A DNA stretch of 40,032 nucleotides from a virus. Shown piece after piece: positions 6,402 through 14,836 of the stretch (its first letter is position 1; every line of letters begins with the position of its first letter). Location: IMG/VR virus record IMGVR_UViG_3300009024_000029, positions 1 through 40,032 of that record. One strand, 5' to 3'. The translations under genes and the position numbers were made by a program. The notes beneath the pieces were generated by a model, which made no database searches, was not told the origin of the DNA, and saw nothing but the letters and a program-made list of their open reading frames with translations.

Positions 6402-6441
6402 CCAACGACAGTTAAATACTACTATTATTAAGGAGATAATT

Positions 6442-6702
6442 ATGTCAGAAGAAACTAAAGTAAACGAAACAGAAGCACCGGCAGCACCAGCACCTGATCT
6501 TACTGTTCAAGACTTAAATGGATTAAAAGCTATTATTGACGTTGCTAGTCAACGTGGCGCATTTAAACCAAATGAAATGACTACAGTGGGTCAAACATAC
6601 ACTAAGTTAGAAAACTTCCTGCTTGCTGTACAAGCATCGCAAGTACAACCAGAAGGTGGAGAAGAAACAGCGGCACCAGCAGAAGCTCCCGCAGGAGAAT
6701 AA
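6442..6702 (+). CDS. Conserved small hypothetical protein with Ala/Pro/Glu-rich ends
   Basis: The product has 86 residues. Both ends are low-complexity and rich in A, P and E. The centre reads DLTVQDLNGLKAIIDVASQRG followed by FKPNEMTTVGQTYTKLENFL, which looks like two helices. I recall near-identical cores in T4-like cyanophages, always uncharacterised. AAGGAG stands seven bases before the ATG, a strong ribosome site. The late-type motif upstream suggests late expression. The next ATG follows one base after its stop. Confidence 0.82.
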   Translation: MSEETKVNETEAPAAPAPDLTVQDLNGLKAIIDVASQRGAFKPNEMTTVGQTYTKLENFLLAVQASQVQPEGGEETAAPAEAPAGE

Positions 6703-6703
6703 T

Positions 6704-7300
6704 ATGGCACAACCATTAAAGCATATTGGAAGACATGTAGGTAGCAGAAAAAAAGTTGCGGTAGCATTTAGAGTGTTACCTGGCGAAGCAGACAATTGCT
6801 TAGTAGTACCTACAGAGTCATTAGATGCTGCAGAACATGATTCATTAATGACATTGATTGAATCAAATGCAGGTCAAAATGCAGAAGAATTAGCAGACGC
6901 AATGAACAGAGTAACATTACCGGATGGCATGAATATGTTAAAAGGTTTTCATAAGTATGGAAAATTATACAAAATGAAAACTGATGAAATTGAAATGACT
7001 CCTGATAATAAAAGCTCAGTGAAGTTAAGTGAACTTAACAAACTAATTGCTGAGCAAAAAGGAATTACAGTCGAAGATTTAGCTGTTAGTGGTACAAGTG
7101 GTCAACCTGTTGCGCCAGCAACAAGTGAAGCAATGCCAACAGCAAATACAGATGAGAAAGTGTTAGATGATGCTACACTAGCTGCTCAGTACCGTTCACA
7201 GGCAGATGCTCTATATAAAGAAGCAAAGAGTTTGAGAGAACAGGCAGAGGAGTTGGTCCCTACGAAAAGGAAGACCAAATCTAGTGCCAAAAAAACCTAA
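6704..7300 (+). CDS. Conserved hypothetical protein of T4-like marine phages
   Basis: The product has 198 residues from the ATG at 6704. An upstream in-frame extension would only overlap the previous gene. The N-terminal part reads MAQPLKHIGRHVGSRKKVAVAFRVLPGEADNCLVV, with a compact domain to about residue 110 that includes ESNAGQNAEELADAM and EIEMTPDNKSSVKLSELNKLI. The C-terminal part is a helical, coiled-coil-like stretch rich in A, E, R and K that ends in a very basic tail. From memory this family is common in T4-like cyanophages. A virion or assembly role is plausible but not shown. The end overlaps the next gene by 17 bases. Confidence 0.82.
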   Translation: MAQPLKHIGRHVGSRKKVAVAFRVLPGEADNCLVVPTESLDAAEHDSLMTLIESNAGQNAEELADAMNRVTLPDGMNMLKGFHKYGKLYKMKTDEIEMTPDNKSSVKLSELNKLIAEQKGITVEDLAVSGTSGQPVAPATSEAMPTANTDEKVLDDATLAAQYRSQADALYKEAKSLREQAEELVPTKRKTKSSAKKT

Positions 7301-7604
7301 AAACAAAAAACTACCTCCCGAAGTAATAACTCATTGGCCAGAAGTTTTTGACGAAATTGATATGAATGTAGTACCATTAGAGTATCTACATTCTATCAGA
7401 GTTACGTTTAAAGACGGTAAAGTGTGGGATATTGATCTTAATAGTCCTAAAAATAAAGAAGTCACTAGCGTACAAGATAGTCTAGATGAACTATTTGATG
7501 AATATGAAGATCAAATACAAAATGTAGACTTTCGACTAGACACCGACCGAGTTAAGAAAGATATTACCAAACGTACCCGTCGATTCCTTAAACTTGGAAA
7601 GTAA
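7284..7604 (+). CDS. Conserved small hypothetical protein with GTG start
   Basis: The product has 106 residues and starts with GTG, preceded by AAGGAAG at a slightly long distance. It opens with a basic, proline-containing arm (MPKKPKNKKLPPE) and continues with VPLEYLHSIRVTFKDGKVWDI and an acidic DELFDEYEDQI helix, ending with a basic KRTRRFLKLGK tail. It resembles, from memory, a small conserved protein of T4-like cyanophages. The 17-base overlap with the preceding gene suggests coupling. Function unknown. Confidence 0.78.
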   Translation: MPKKPKNKKLPPEVITHWPEVFDEIDMNVVPLEYLHSIRVTFKDGKVWDIDLNSPKNKEVTSVQDSLDELFDEYEDQIQNVDFRLDTDRVKKDITKRTRRFLKLGK

Positions 7605-7622
7605 TTGTTTCTGTGTTAAAGG

Positions 7623-7630
7623 CATAAATA
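7623..7630 (+). promoter_or_regulatory. T4-late-like promoter CATAAATA
   Basis: CATAAATA followed by CTAG lies 33 bases before the ATG of the fibre gene. The leader between them contains TATTATTACTAGGAG, similar in layout to the leaders at 6411-6436 and, on the other strand, 12542-12569. Confidence 0.5.
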
Positions 7631-7663
7631 CTAGTAGAAACTATTATTACTAGGAGTTAAAGA

Positions 7664-9595
7664 ATGGCTTTACAGATCAGACGAGGTATTGAGTCAGAAC
7701 GCACAGGTGTTGTATTCGCCGAAGGTGAGCTGGTCTATATTACAGATACCGATAAATTATATATAGGCGACAATAGTACCGCTGGCGGTATTGAAGTTGG
7801 GCCAAAAACATTATCCGAATTAGGTGCTGTTTCGCTAAGTGGAAATTTAACACTAGGCGGCAACAATATTGATGGAACTGGAAATATTAATATTACCGGT
7901 GATATTACAGCATCAGGAAACATTACAGCAGGCGGCAATATTGATATTGGTGATGCTGCAGATGATACACTTACTATTTCAGCTAAAGTAGACAGCGGTA
8001 TAACTCCGAATGCGGACGCTACATACGATTTAGGTTCAACTACATTAAAATGGAATAACATACACGCAGTAAGACTTGACGGTGACGTAGAAGGTAGTGT
8101 ATTTGGCGATGATAGCACACTATTAGTAGATGGTGTTAATAATAAAATTGTTGGTGTAGTAGATACAACAAGTATAAGAACAAGTGAAGATAGAATTGCA
8201 CTTGGTGATAGTGCTGGTGCAACCAATCAAGATAACGGTGCAGTAGCAATTGGTAGCTTAACTGGTACAGTAGATCAAGGTTCACAAGCAGTTGCAGTTG
8301 GTGTTTCTGCTGGTAGAGAAAGACAGGGTTATTATGCTACAGCACTTGGACGTTACGCTGGTCAAAATGATCAGGGTGTATCCGCAGTAGCAGTTGGCCA
8401 CTCGGCGGCTAGAGAATCTCAAGGTGTTGAAGCAATAGCAATTGGTAAGTTAGCAGGTGAAACTAACCAAGCCGCAAACTCAATTGTATTAAACGCAACA
8501 GGTAGTGCAGTAGAAAATACCACAGCAAGTAGTTTAGTAATTAAACCAGTACGTGATGCAGTTGGTACAACTGTAATGATGTACAACAATGCAAACGGCG
8601 AAGTAACACATACAGCAAGCCCTGCATTTGATTTACAAGGTGATTTAACTGGTAATGTAACTGGTAACGTAACTGGTGATGTAAAAGGATCAGGTGCACA
8701 AACAGTATTGGCGGCAAACACAGGTCCATCAGATGCGGCTTTAAGTGTAAGTACAGTTACAGCAACAACACTTTCAGGAACACTAACAGGCAATGTAACT
8801 GGTAATACAGCAGGTTATCACACAGGCGATGTTAAAGGTTCAGTATTTGGCGATGACAGTACTGTTATTGTAGATGCTGTGAATAACACATTAATTGGTA
8901 ACGTAACAGGTGATTTAACTGGTAACGTAACTGGCGACACAGCAGGTACACATACTGGTGCAGTAGTTGGTAATGCGGCAGGTGATCATACAGGCACATT
9001 TACAGGTAACGTGTTTACTGCTTTAATTGATAGTGCAGATTCAAGTGCTATTACAGTTACTCCAGCAGTAGTTATGAGTAGTGACTTAACTGTTGACAAT
9101 GCTGTAAGCATAGGTGGCATAACTGGCGTTGTAATTAACGATAATAACATTAGTGCATACAGTGCAAGTAACCCTACAAAACTTGCTATTAACAGCATAT
9201 GTGCAGATGCAAACGATTATACAACTGAATTAGTAATTGACAGTAACGTTAATGTAACTAACGACATGACTGTTACAGGTAAATTTACAGCGTTTGGCGA
9301 CCGTGCAATTACTGCAATTCACAGAACAGCATTAAGTGAAACAAACAGTGGTTTCTTTGTAACTGAATATGCAGGTTCAGTAACTGATGCGGCAGAGCTA
9401 CAAGACATTTCAAACTATACAATTAAAACTAAAATTGTAGAAGATGTTGCAGACTTTGGTACTGCTGTTAAATTTGCTAGTATGACAACTAGTGTTCGAA
9501 ATGCACTAACACCGGCAGCTGGTATGGTTGTGTTTAATACTACAGAGACAAAATTACAAGTATACACAGGTTCAGCCTGGGCCGACCTACACTAA
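7664..9595 (+). CDS. Tail fibre protein with Mtd-like N-terminus, YadA-like repeats and GNVTG repeats
   Basis: The product has 643 residues. The first 42 (ALQIRRG, AEGELVYITDTDKLYIGD) match the short beta-hairpin module found at the N-terminus of phage receptor-binding proteins and major tropism determinants. It is followed by GNITAGGNIDIG-type glycine-rich strands. Six 16-residue repeats of the form xAxGxxAGxxxQxxxA fill residues 178-273, like the left-handed roll of YadA heads. Residues 327-450 carry many GNVTG/GDVKG units. The C-terminus (GMVVFNTTETKLQVYTGSAWADL) is the familiar closing strand of phage fibres. It is therefore probably a trimeric, elongated fibre. AGGAG precedes the ATG. 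It is the only large fibre gene on this strand, facing the minus-strand tail operon. Confidence 0.85.
   Translation: MALQIRRGIESERTGVVFAEGELVYITDTDKLYIGDNSTAGGIEVGPKTLSELGAVSLSGNLTLGGNNIDGTGNINITGDITASGNITAGGNIDIGDAADDTLTISAKVDSGITPNADATYDLGSTTLKWNNIHAVRLDGDVEGSVFGDDSTLLVDGVNNKIVGVVDTTSIRTSEDRIALGDSAGATNQDNGAVAIGSLTGTVDQGSQAVAVGVSAGRERQGYYATALGRYAGQNDQGVSAVAVGHSAARESQGVEAIAIGKLAGETNQAANSIVLNATGSAVENTTASSLVIKPVRDAVGTTVMMYNNANGEVTHTASPAFDLQGDLTGNVTGNVTGDVKGSGAQTVLAANTGPSDAALSVSTVTATTLSGTLTGNVTGNTAGYHTGDVKGSVFGDDSTVIVDAVNNTLIGNVTGDLTGNVTGDTAGTHTGAVVGNAAGDHTGTFTGNVFTALIDSADSSAITVTPAVVMSSDLTVDNAVSIGGITGVVINDNNISAYSASNPTKLAINSICADANDYTTELVIDSNVNVTNDMTVTGKFTAFGDRAITAIHRTALSETNSGFFVTEYAGSVTDAAELQDISNYTIKTKIVEDVADFGTAVKFASMTTSVRNALTPAAGMVVFNTTETKLQVYTGSAWADLH
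8195..8482 (+). repeat. Six in-register 16-residue YadA-head-like repeats
   Basis: These 288 bases encode six consecutive units of exactly 16 residues: IALGDSAGATNQDNGA, VAIGSLTGTVDQGSQA, VAVGVSAGRERQGYYA, TALGRYAGQNDQGVSA, VAVGHSAARESQGVEA and IAIGKLAGETNQAANS. Positions 2, 4, 8, 12 and 16 are strongly constrained (A/G, G, G/A, Q/D, A/S). The period and the xAxGxxAG pattern match the left-handed beta-roll of trimeric adhesin heads. Confidence 0.85.
8642..9015 (+). repeat. GNVTG/GDVKG short tandem-like repeats in the fibre
   Basis: The segment encodes many LTGNVTG, GNVTG, GDVKG, TAGxHTG and VVGNAAG units of four to five residues. The corresponding DNA recurs as ggtaayGTAACtGGT-type copies. 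A longer unit, GSVFGDDST(x)5VNN, occurs twice, at 8090-8146 and 8834-8890. Such repeats build beta-helical fibre shafts and are prone to slippage or recombination. Confidence 0.75.
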
Positions 9596-9613
9596 TAACT
9601 AAAAAGAGTTAAC

Positions 9614-9841
9614 ATGACTTTAGAAGAAGTACAAGCAAGGCTTGAATCTGGTATATCAGAATCTATTGTAACTATGCAAGGCGACGGATGCAACTGTTCA
9701 GCAGTTATTATTTCGCCTGCTTTTGAAGGAATATCAAAAGTAAATAGACAAAGACTAGTTTTAAAATTAGTAAAAGAAGAAATGGCAAGTGGTGAACTTC
9801 ATGCACTTACTGTAAAAACTTTAACACCCTCAGAACAATAA
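9614..9841 (+). CDS. BolA/IbaG-like protein
   Basis: The product has 75 residues, the normal length of the short BolA-like proteins such as E. coli IbaG. Seen: QGDGCNCSAVIIS (24-34), AFEGISKVNRQRLVL (36-50), LHALTVKTLTP (62-72). These match the family pattern GDGxHF..V.S..F.G...V.R...V then HAL.I.T.TP. BolA proteins bind [2Fe-2S] clusters together with monothiol glutaredoxins and act in iron-sulfur trafficking or regulation. The invariant C-terminal His is kept (His63), while the usual GDGsH region reads GDGCNC, giving Cys26-x-Cys28. The gene lies 18 bases after the fibre gene and ends at a terminator. It is small enough to be an added auxiliary gene. Host origin and function are unproven. 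Confidence 0.82.
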   Translation: MTLEEVQARLESGISESIVTMQGDGCNCSAVIISPAFEGISKVNRQRLVLKLVKEEMASGELHALTVKTLTPSEQ

Positions 9842-9856
9842 TATTTTTTAGTCGTA

Positions 9857-9883
9857 AAAAAAGGAGCGTAATGCTCCTTTTTT
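9857..9883. terminator. Bidirectional intrinsic terminator between convergent operons
   Basis: A6-GGAGC (9857-9867) pairs with GCTCC-T6 (9873-9883) around a GTAAT loop. The stem is 11 pairs, with T runs on both strands. It ends the plus-strand fibre/BolA transcript and the minus-strand tail operon. Confidence 0.92.
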
Positions 9884-9899
9884 ATTGAGTGGATTATTC

Positions 9900-12533
9900 T
9901 TAAAGAATTATCATACACTCAACTACTTTTTCTTCTTCAATAGTACTTGTAGTAAGTGCTATAGCAACTTTTTGTGCGCCGTCTTTAATTAGTACACCAT
10001 CATAACTTGCATAAAGTATATCACCTTTATTAACTGCTCCTAGTACACGAGTTGGTACACGACCTTTAAGTGCTATTGCTTGTCCGTCTGCACTTGCGTT
10101 CATTAAGTAAGCTGGATCAGTAGATATAATTCCTACTGGAAAATCGTTTGGTCCACATGCTTTAAGTTCGCTATCTTCATCTGCACTAACACATACTACT
10201 GTGCCTGGTGCTAATTCTTCGTTTGTTGTATATTTCTCAGCTAAGTCAGCAAAGTCTGCTTCTGTTGCTGTACCAATAAATTTAAATCCTGCTTCTAAGT
10301 CAATACCTGTAGATTTAACTTTACCAATTACAGTACCATTATGCGTAAATGTTGTATCGCCGCCGTTTGCTACTGCTACGCTACTATTACCATTTGATAT
10401 TGATGTAGAGCTAACACCAGCAATCGCACTATTTAAGTTAGATACTGTTGTATCAACTTCACCTTTACTATAAACATCTAAATTAGTTCTAGCAAGAGGA
10501 GCAGTTGTTGCGCCTGTACCACCATTTGCAATAGCAGTTACAATACTGTTAAAGTTAAAGTTAGTAGCATTAAGTGTTCCAACAGTTAAGTTATCAAACC
10601 AACCATCGTTTGCTGTACCTGATTCGTTTACGTGTCCTGTAAATCTAGTACTTGCTGTTATTATACTACCGTCTATAGTAGTAGCAGTAATATCATCTGA
10701 ACTAATAGGACCTACAGCAATAGCATTAGATGCATCTCGTGCAACTAATGAGTTTGAAGTTTTAGTTGTACTAGCATCAAGTCCTAATTGTAGTACTGCA
10801 CTTTCTGCGCCTGCACCGTCTAATACATTGTTTACATAAACATTAAGATAAGGATCACTGTTGTATGTTGATATATTTTGTACATAATTACCTGTAGTAT
10901 CTGTTCCTAAAGCAACACTGTTACTACCAGCTGTTAGTGTTAAAGTAACATCTTGCGAGCCATCTATTGTAACTTGTCCTGATAAATCACCGTCTACTGT
11001 TAATATTCTTGCAGTAGTCCATTTATTTGCTGTTGCGGCCGCACCGTTTAATGCACCTATAAATTCTGTAGCATATAGTTTTCCGTTGCTGTCTCTAACT
11101 GCAACTGTGTCTGGCTGTGCCGCACCGTCTGCAACTTGACCAACTCTATATTCATATGTATTTGCACCTGTAGCAACTTGTAGTGTTGCCGCTCTTGATG
11201 CTAGTCCACTAAATTGTGTTGCTGTAATATTACCTGCATTGTCTCTAGCAACTAGTGTGTTTGCTGTAGCAGTAGTTGCCGCACCAATAAATGTTGCTCC
11301 GTTGTCTACTTGTACACCATCTGCTTTAGTAACTCTACCTGTAAGCGCCGCTGTAGCGTCTGTGCTGTTGTATAAGTGCGTTCCGCGGAAACTAGTACCA
11401 AAGATGTCACCTACGCTATCTCTTGTTACAAGAGCGTCAAATGTGTTTCCTTTAGTAGCAATTTTGTATGTTCCGTCACTTAATACAGTATTTGCTTCGT
11501 CTGCTATACCTCTAAAGTTTACAGCATGTACTTCGTTCCAACGCTTAGTTGTAGAACCAATATCCATTGTGTTATCTGCATTTGGCATTGGGCCAGTTGC
11601 TGAAAGTTTTAATGGAATAACTGTTGAGCCGCCTGCGTCTTTAACTTTAAATGACATATCAGCATTTGTAATAGTTGACTCAAGTATTGTTTCGCCGCCG
11701 GATATTTTAACTAGTAATTCGTCGTTTGGTCCAATTAATAAACCATCATTGTCAGCAATATCAACTTGTGTAACAAACGTTGGGTTTGAACGTTGTACAA
11801 ACTCTGCCGCTAGTGTTCCACCTAATTGTAATGCATTTGAAACAGTACCATGTAATTGATAGTTACCTGTTGTAACTCCGCTGTTTGCATTTTGTGTATT
11901 AAGTAATGTAATACCTTTTTTAATTCTATCAAAGCCAGTAATTGGGTTTGAATCATCTAATGTAAATTCGTCATTACTTACTGTAAAGATAACAACGTCA
12001 TCTACGAAACCTTTTAAAATTCTGTGCTTGTATGGAGTATCGTCTGCTTGGCCTGCAAACAAGTTATCATAAACTTCAGCATCATCTACTGTTGTTTTAA
12101 CAGTTTGGTTGCCTTTTGGTCCAACTAGTACAAAAGGATCTCCTGATACTGCACCGTTATGTGCATATAGCTGACTTGTTACATCGTCCCACCATAAGTC
12201 ACCTTTGTTAACATTTGCCGCTGTAATTGCTGAACCGCTTGGCTTAGAACCAATGTGAACGTTTCCAAGGGGAACAAAAACGCTTTCACTATTACCATCA
12301 TATACTTCTATTTTTTTAGAAGTAGTGTTAAACCATAACTGTCCTGCTATTGGTCTTGGTGGTTGGTTTGCACCAGCAAAGTTTTCTAGTAAGTAAACAA
12401 AATTTTCATTTTGTATTTCGCCGTAACCTGCATAGTTTTTACCTATTAGTTTTAGGTCAGTTGTGTTGTCGATAGTACCATCTTCAACTACTGCTACGCT
12501 GTTATTACGAGTATTAAATATTGTATAAGCCAT
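9900..12533 (-). CDS. Tail fibre-like structural protein (paralog 3 of the tandem set)
   Basis: The product has 877 residues. Its first 200 or so share a pattern with the two upstream genes: V.DGTIDNTTDLKLIG.NYAGYGE, NFVYLLENFA, PIAGQLWF, then a GDLWWD strand and LVGP. The centre consists of fibre-like strands (VTIDGSQDVTLTL, VVARDSNGKLYATEF-type units) typical of phage fibres. The C-terminus (AEKYTTNEELAPGTVV from about 763, then GIISTDPAYLMNA and GRVPTRVLGAVNKGDIL) is a conserved fibre-tip module seen, from memory, in other marine phages. It is the last gene of the minus-strand tail operon, preceded by a 56-base gap with a late-type motif and an AGGGGATA-type ribosome site. Confidence 0.82.
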   Translation of the reverse strand: MAYTIFNTRNNSVAVVEDGTIDNTTDLKLIGKNYAGYGEIQNENFVYLLENFAGANQPPRPIAGQLWFNTTSKKIEVYDGNSESVFVPLGNVHIGSKPSGSAITAANVNKGDLWWDDVTSQLYAHNGAVSGDPFVLVGPKGNQTVKTTVDDAEVYDNLFAGQADDTPYKHRILKGFVDDVVIFTVSNDEFTLDDSNPITGFDRIKKGITLLNTQNANSGVTTGNYQLHGTVSNALQLGGTLAAEFVQRSNPTFVTQVDIADNDGLLIGPNDELLVKISGGETILESTITNADMSFKVKDAGGSTVIPLKLSATGPMPNADNTMDIGSTTKRWNEVHAVNFRGIADEANTVLSDGTYKIATKGNTFDALVTRDSVGDIFGTSFRGTHLYNSTDATAALTGRVTKADGVQVDNGATFIGAATTATANTLVARDNAGNITATQFSGLASRAATLQVATGANTYEYRVGQVADGAAQPDTVAVRDSNGKLYATEFIGALNGAAATANKWTTARILTVDGDLSGQVTIDGSQDVTLTLTAGSNSVALGTDTTGNYVQNISTYNSDPYLNVYVNNVLDGAGAESAVLQLGLDASTTKTSNSLVARDASNAIAVGPISSDDITATTIDGSIITASTRFTGHVNESGTANDGWFDNLTVGTLNATNFNFNSIVTAIANGGTGATTAPLARTNLDVYSKGEVDTTVSNLNSAIAGVSSTSISNGNSSVAVANGGDTTFTHNGTVIGKVKSTGIDLEAGFKFIGTATEADFADLAEKYTTNEELAPGTVVCVSADEDSELKACGPNDFPVGIISTDPAYLMNASADGQAIALKGRVPTRVLGAVNKGDILYASYDGVLIKDGAQKVAIALTTSTIEEEKVVECMIIL

Positions 12534-12561
12534 TCGTTAATATCCCCTATTACGATAATAG

Positions 12562-12569
12562 TATTTATC
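12562..12569 (-). promoter_or_regulatory. T4-late-like promoter GATAAATA (minus strand)
   Basis: On the minus strand the sequence reads CGATAAATACTATTATCG, a late-type core inside a CGATA/TATCG inverted repeat, 29 bases before the ATG at 12533. It lies in the only sizeable gap between the three fibre paralogs. Confidence 0.5.
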
Positions 12570-12589
12570 GTATTTCCCTGTTAATGTTC

Positions 12590-14833
12590 TTACGGAGTTT
12601 CACCGTTTGGACCCGTAGCAGAAGTTACCCATGTCTTTGTTCCGCCTACATCCTCTACTTTAAAGAATCTTTTAACTCGAGTTGTATTTGCTGTAGGTGT
12701 TGCTCCGTCATCTGCCTTTAACGTAACATCACCTGTTGTTGTTCCTGTAAATCCAATATCTTGTACTAGTTGCTGGTTTGCTGGACCTGCCTCTGTTGGT
12801 GTTACACCATACGGTTCAATAACATTTAAGTCTGAAAAGTCTACACCAATTTTTGTTGTACTAATACTTGATCCAATTGCAATGTTACTAACTGCTCCTC
12901 TTAGCGAAGTAGTAATTACTCTTGCATATGTATTAATGCGTTTTTCTGACGCTGGATGTAAAAAGTTTATACTGTCAATAACTTGTGCATCTAAACTTGC
13001 AAAACCTGTTTGTGGCATGTCTGTAACATCTATTATTAGTGCTATAGTATCACTTGCCATCTGTTGATCTACATAGTCTTTGTTTGCAACATCAGTTGTT
13101 GCACCTGTAGCATAGTTAGTAGTAGCAACACCTGTAATTTTTACATTGTTGAACACAACTGTTCCGCCACTATTGACTTGCAGACCTGCTGTTGTATCTA
13201 TGATTGGAGTACCACCGCTATCACGTATCTCCATAGAAGATTTTATACGTACTCTGTCCATTTGGCCAACTTCACGCAATCCTGCCGCTACTTCAATCGC
13301 AGACCCTAATTCATGGAATGTACCTCCTGAATTTTCTTGTGCTATAACAACATTATTAATTTTGTATGCTTTGCCGTCATAAAGATTTAAATGATCACTA
13401 ACTTGCCAGTTGTCGCCTTCAGTTCCATCATTTAACCATTTAAGATACTTGTCATTTGCATTTACATTTGACGGAGCACCTTTAATTATAACACCAGCAT
13501 TATTTGCTGTTGAGTCACTACGTTGCACTACGCTAGATACTACTGCATTTGCTCCGCCTTCTTGATTTAATAAACCAACTGCTGAGCCTGTTAATGTGTC
13601 AGCGCCTGAGCTAAATGTTCCGTTAGTTGGTTCTAATGTAAGTGTAACTAAGTCTGAGCTAATACTTTTAAAAGTACCTGTTGCTGATGTGCTTGATTGT
13701 GTAACAGTTTCACCTACTGTAAATTGTCCTGCAATAGTAGCATCCAATGCCGCATTAAGTGTTATTACTGTATCTGCATGTCCTAGTTCAATATTGTAGT
13801 CATCAACTGTTAAGTTTTGTGTTTCAATAGTTGTACTTGAACCTTCAATAGTTAAGTTACCTCTAATAAGAGCATCACCATTAATATCTAATGTAGCAGT
13901 CGGTAACTGACCTAAGTCCATATTAATACCAGCTCTTCTATTATTAGAAGTTAAAACAAATCCATCATATTCAGTAGACCCTAATAAGTTAATTCTAAAC
14001 CTATCATCTTTACCAGTAAGTTCAATACTTGTAAGTTCGTCTGTTGCTTGAAACTTTGCTTCGCCTGATTGTCCAACAGTTAAACCGCCGGAGTTTTGAA
14101 TAAAGATTGTTCCAGTTGTAATACTGTTAGCATCTGATGCTAGGAACTGTCCTGCTGTTTTTCTAATTCTTAATTGTGTGTCAGGATCAATTTGGTCTGT
14201 AATTAGTGAGTTAGATGAATCAGCAACACCATAGAATCTAAAGTTATCAGCATCAATAATATTGAAGCCACGTTTAATATCTTGTGTGTAATTTAGTCTT
14301 GATTGTTCTGCAAGTGTTGGACTATACGCATCGTTACTAATAAGAGCAACTGTAGTTTCACCGATAAACAATTTAATTAGTGTATGGTCAACTGATGATT
14401 TATCTCTAACTGTATCAACTTCAAATCCACTCTTGCCTTGGGCATCTGTATATATTGGTCCAACTAGTACAGGATCTCCTGTACCATCAAAGAACTTCAT
14501 TTGGTTAGTAGCATTGTTGATCCAAATATCACCTGCAACCATTTGTGGTTGTGTGTTACTAACTATAGGACCATTTGATTTAAAACCTGTCCCGTCATAT
14601 ACTTTTAGTCTGCCTTGTGATTTATCGTACCATAACTGTCCTGTAATAGGAGTTGCTGGTGCCGCTGTACTTGCAAAATTTTCTAATATTTTAATAAGGT
14701 TTTCGTTGAACGCTTCACCAAACCCTACGTAGTTACGTCCTATTAATGTTATGTCCGAACTAGTAGTGTCTATTTGGCCGTCAACTAGTTCTGTTAATAG
14801 CGTTCCGTCTGTCTTGTTTAGTTTATAAGCCAT
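12590..14833 (-). CDS. Tail fibre-like structural protein (paralog 2 of the tandem set)
   Basis: The product has 747 residues with the same N-terminal domain as its two neighbours: LVDGQIDTTSSDITLIGRNYVGFGE, LIKILENFAS, PITGQLWYD, GDIWINN, LVGP. The middle contains ATLDINGDALIRGNLTIEG and TQNLTVDDYNIELG strands of the kind seen in marine phage fibres, and later GTVVFNNVKITGVA and KDYVDQQMA. The last 130 residues form a distinct end with an AEPxGVTPTEAG-like part and KRFFKVEDVGGTKTW. No collar domain is seen. AGGGG stands well upstream of the ATG, overlapping the end of the preceding gene, from which it is separated by three bases. The role is inferred from the shared N-terminus and operon position. 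Confidence 0.8.
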   Translation of the reverse strand: MAYKLNKTDGTLLTELVDGQIDTTSSDITLIGRNYVGFGEAFNENLIKILENFASTAAPATPITGQLWYDKSQGRLKVYDGTGFKSNGPIVSNTQPQMVAGDIWINNATNQMKFFDGTGDPVLVGPIYTDAQGKSGFEVDTVRDKSSVDHTLIKLFIGETTVALISNDAYSPTLAEQSRLNYTQDIKRGFNIIDADNFRFYGVADSSNSLITDQIDPDTQLRIRKTAGQFLASDANSITTGTIFIQNSGGLTVGQSGEAKFQATDELTSIELTGKDDRFRINLLGSTEYDGFVLTSNNRRAGINMDLGQLPTATLDINGDALIRGNLTIEGSSTTIETQNLTVDDYNIELGHADTVITLNAALDATIAGQFTVGETVTQSSTSATGTFKSISSDLVTLTLEPTNGTFSSGADTLTGSAVGLLNQEGGANAVVSSVVQRSDSTANNAGVIIKGAPSNVNANDKYLKWLNDGTEGDNWQVSDHLNLYDGKAYKINNVVIAQENSGGTFHELGSAIEVAAGLREVGQMDRVRIKSSMEIRDSGGTPIIDTTAGLQVNSGGTVVFNNVKITGVATTNYATGATTDVANKDYVDQQMASDTIALIIDVTDMPQTGFASLDAQVIDSINFLHPASEKRINTYARVITTSLRGAVSNIAIGSSISTTKIGVDFSDLNVIEPYGVTPTEAGPANQQLVQDIGFTGTTTGDVTLKADDGATPTANTTRVKRFFKVEDVGGTKTWVTSATGPNGETP

Positions 14834-14836
14834 CTA

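Noticed and set aside
7735-8226. Minus-strand open frame of 163 codons inside the plus-strand fibre gene
   Set aside because: It is antisense to the repeat-rich fibre, with a repetitive hydrophobic product and no start signals.
8642-9015. Possible CRISPR-like array from the repeated DNA
   Set aside because: The repeats are in frame, of uneven spacing and encode GNVTG units. There are no spacers of constant length and no cas genes.
11239-11859. Plus-strand open frame of 206 codons inside the minus-strand fibre gene
   Set aside because: It is antisense to a well-supported fibre gene, its product is a low-complexity mix of V, S, A and P, and it has no ribosome site. The codon bias of the fibre gene creates it.
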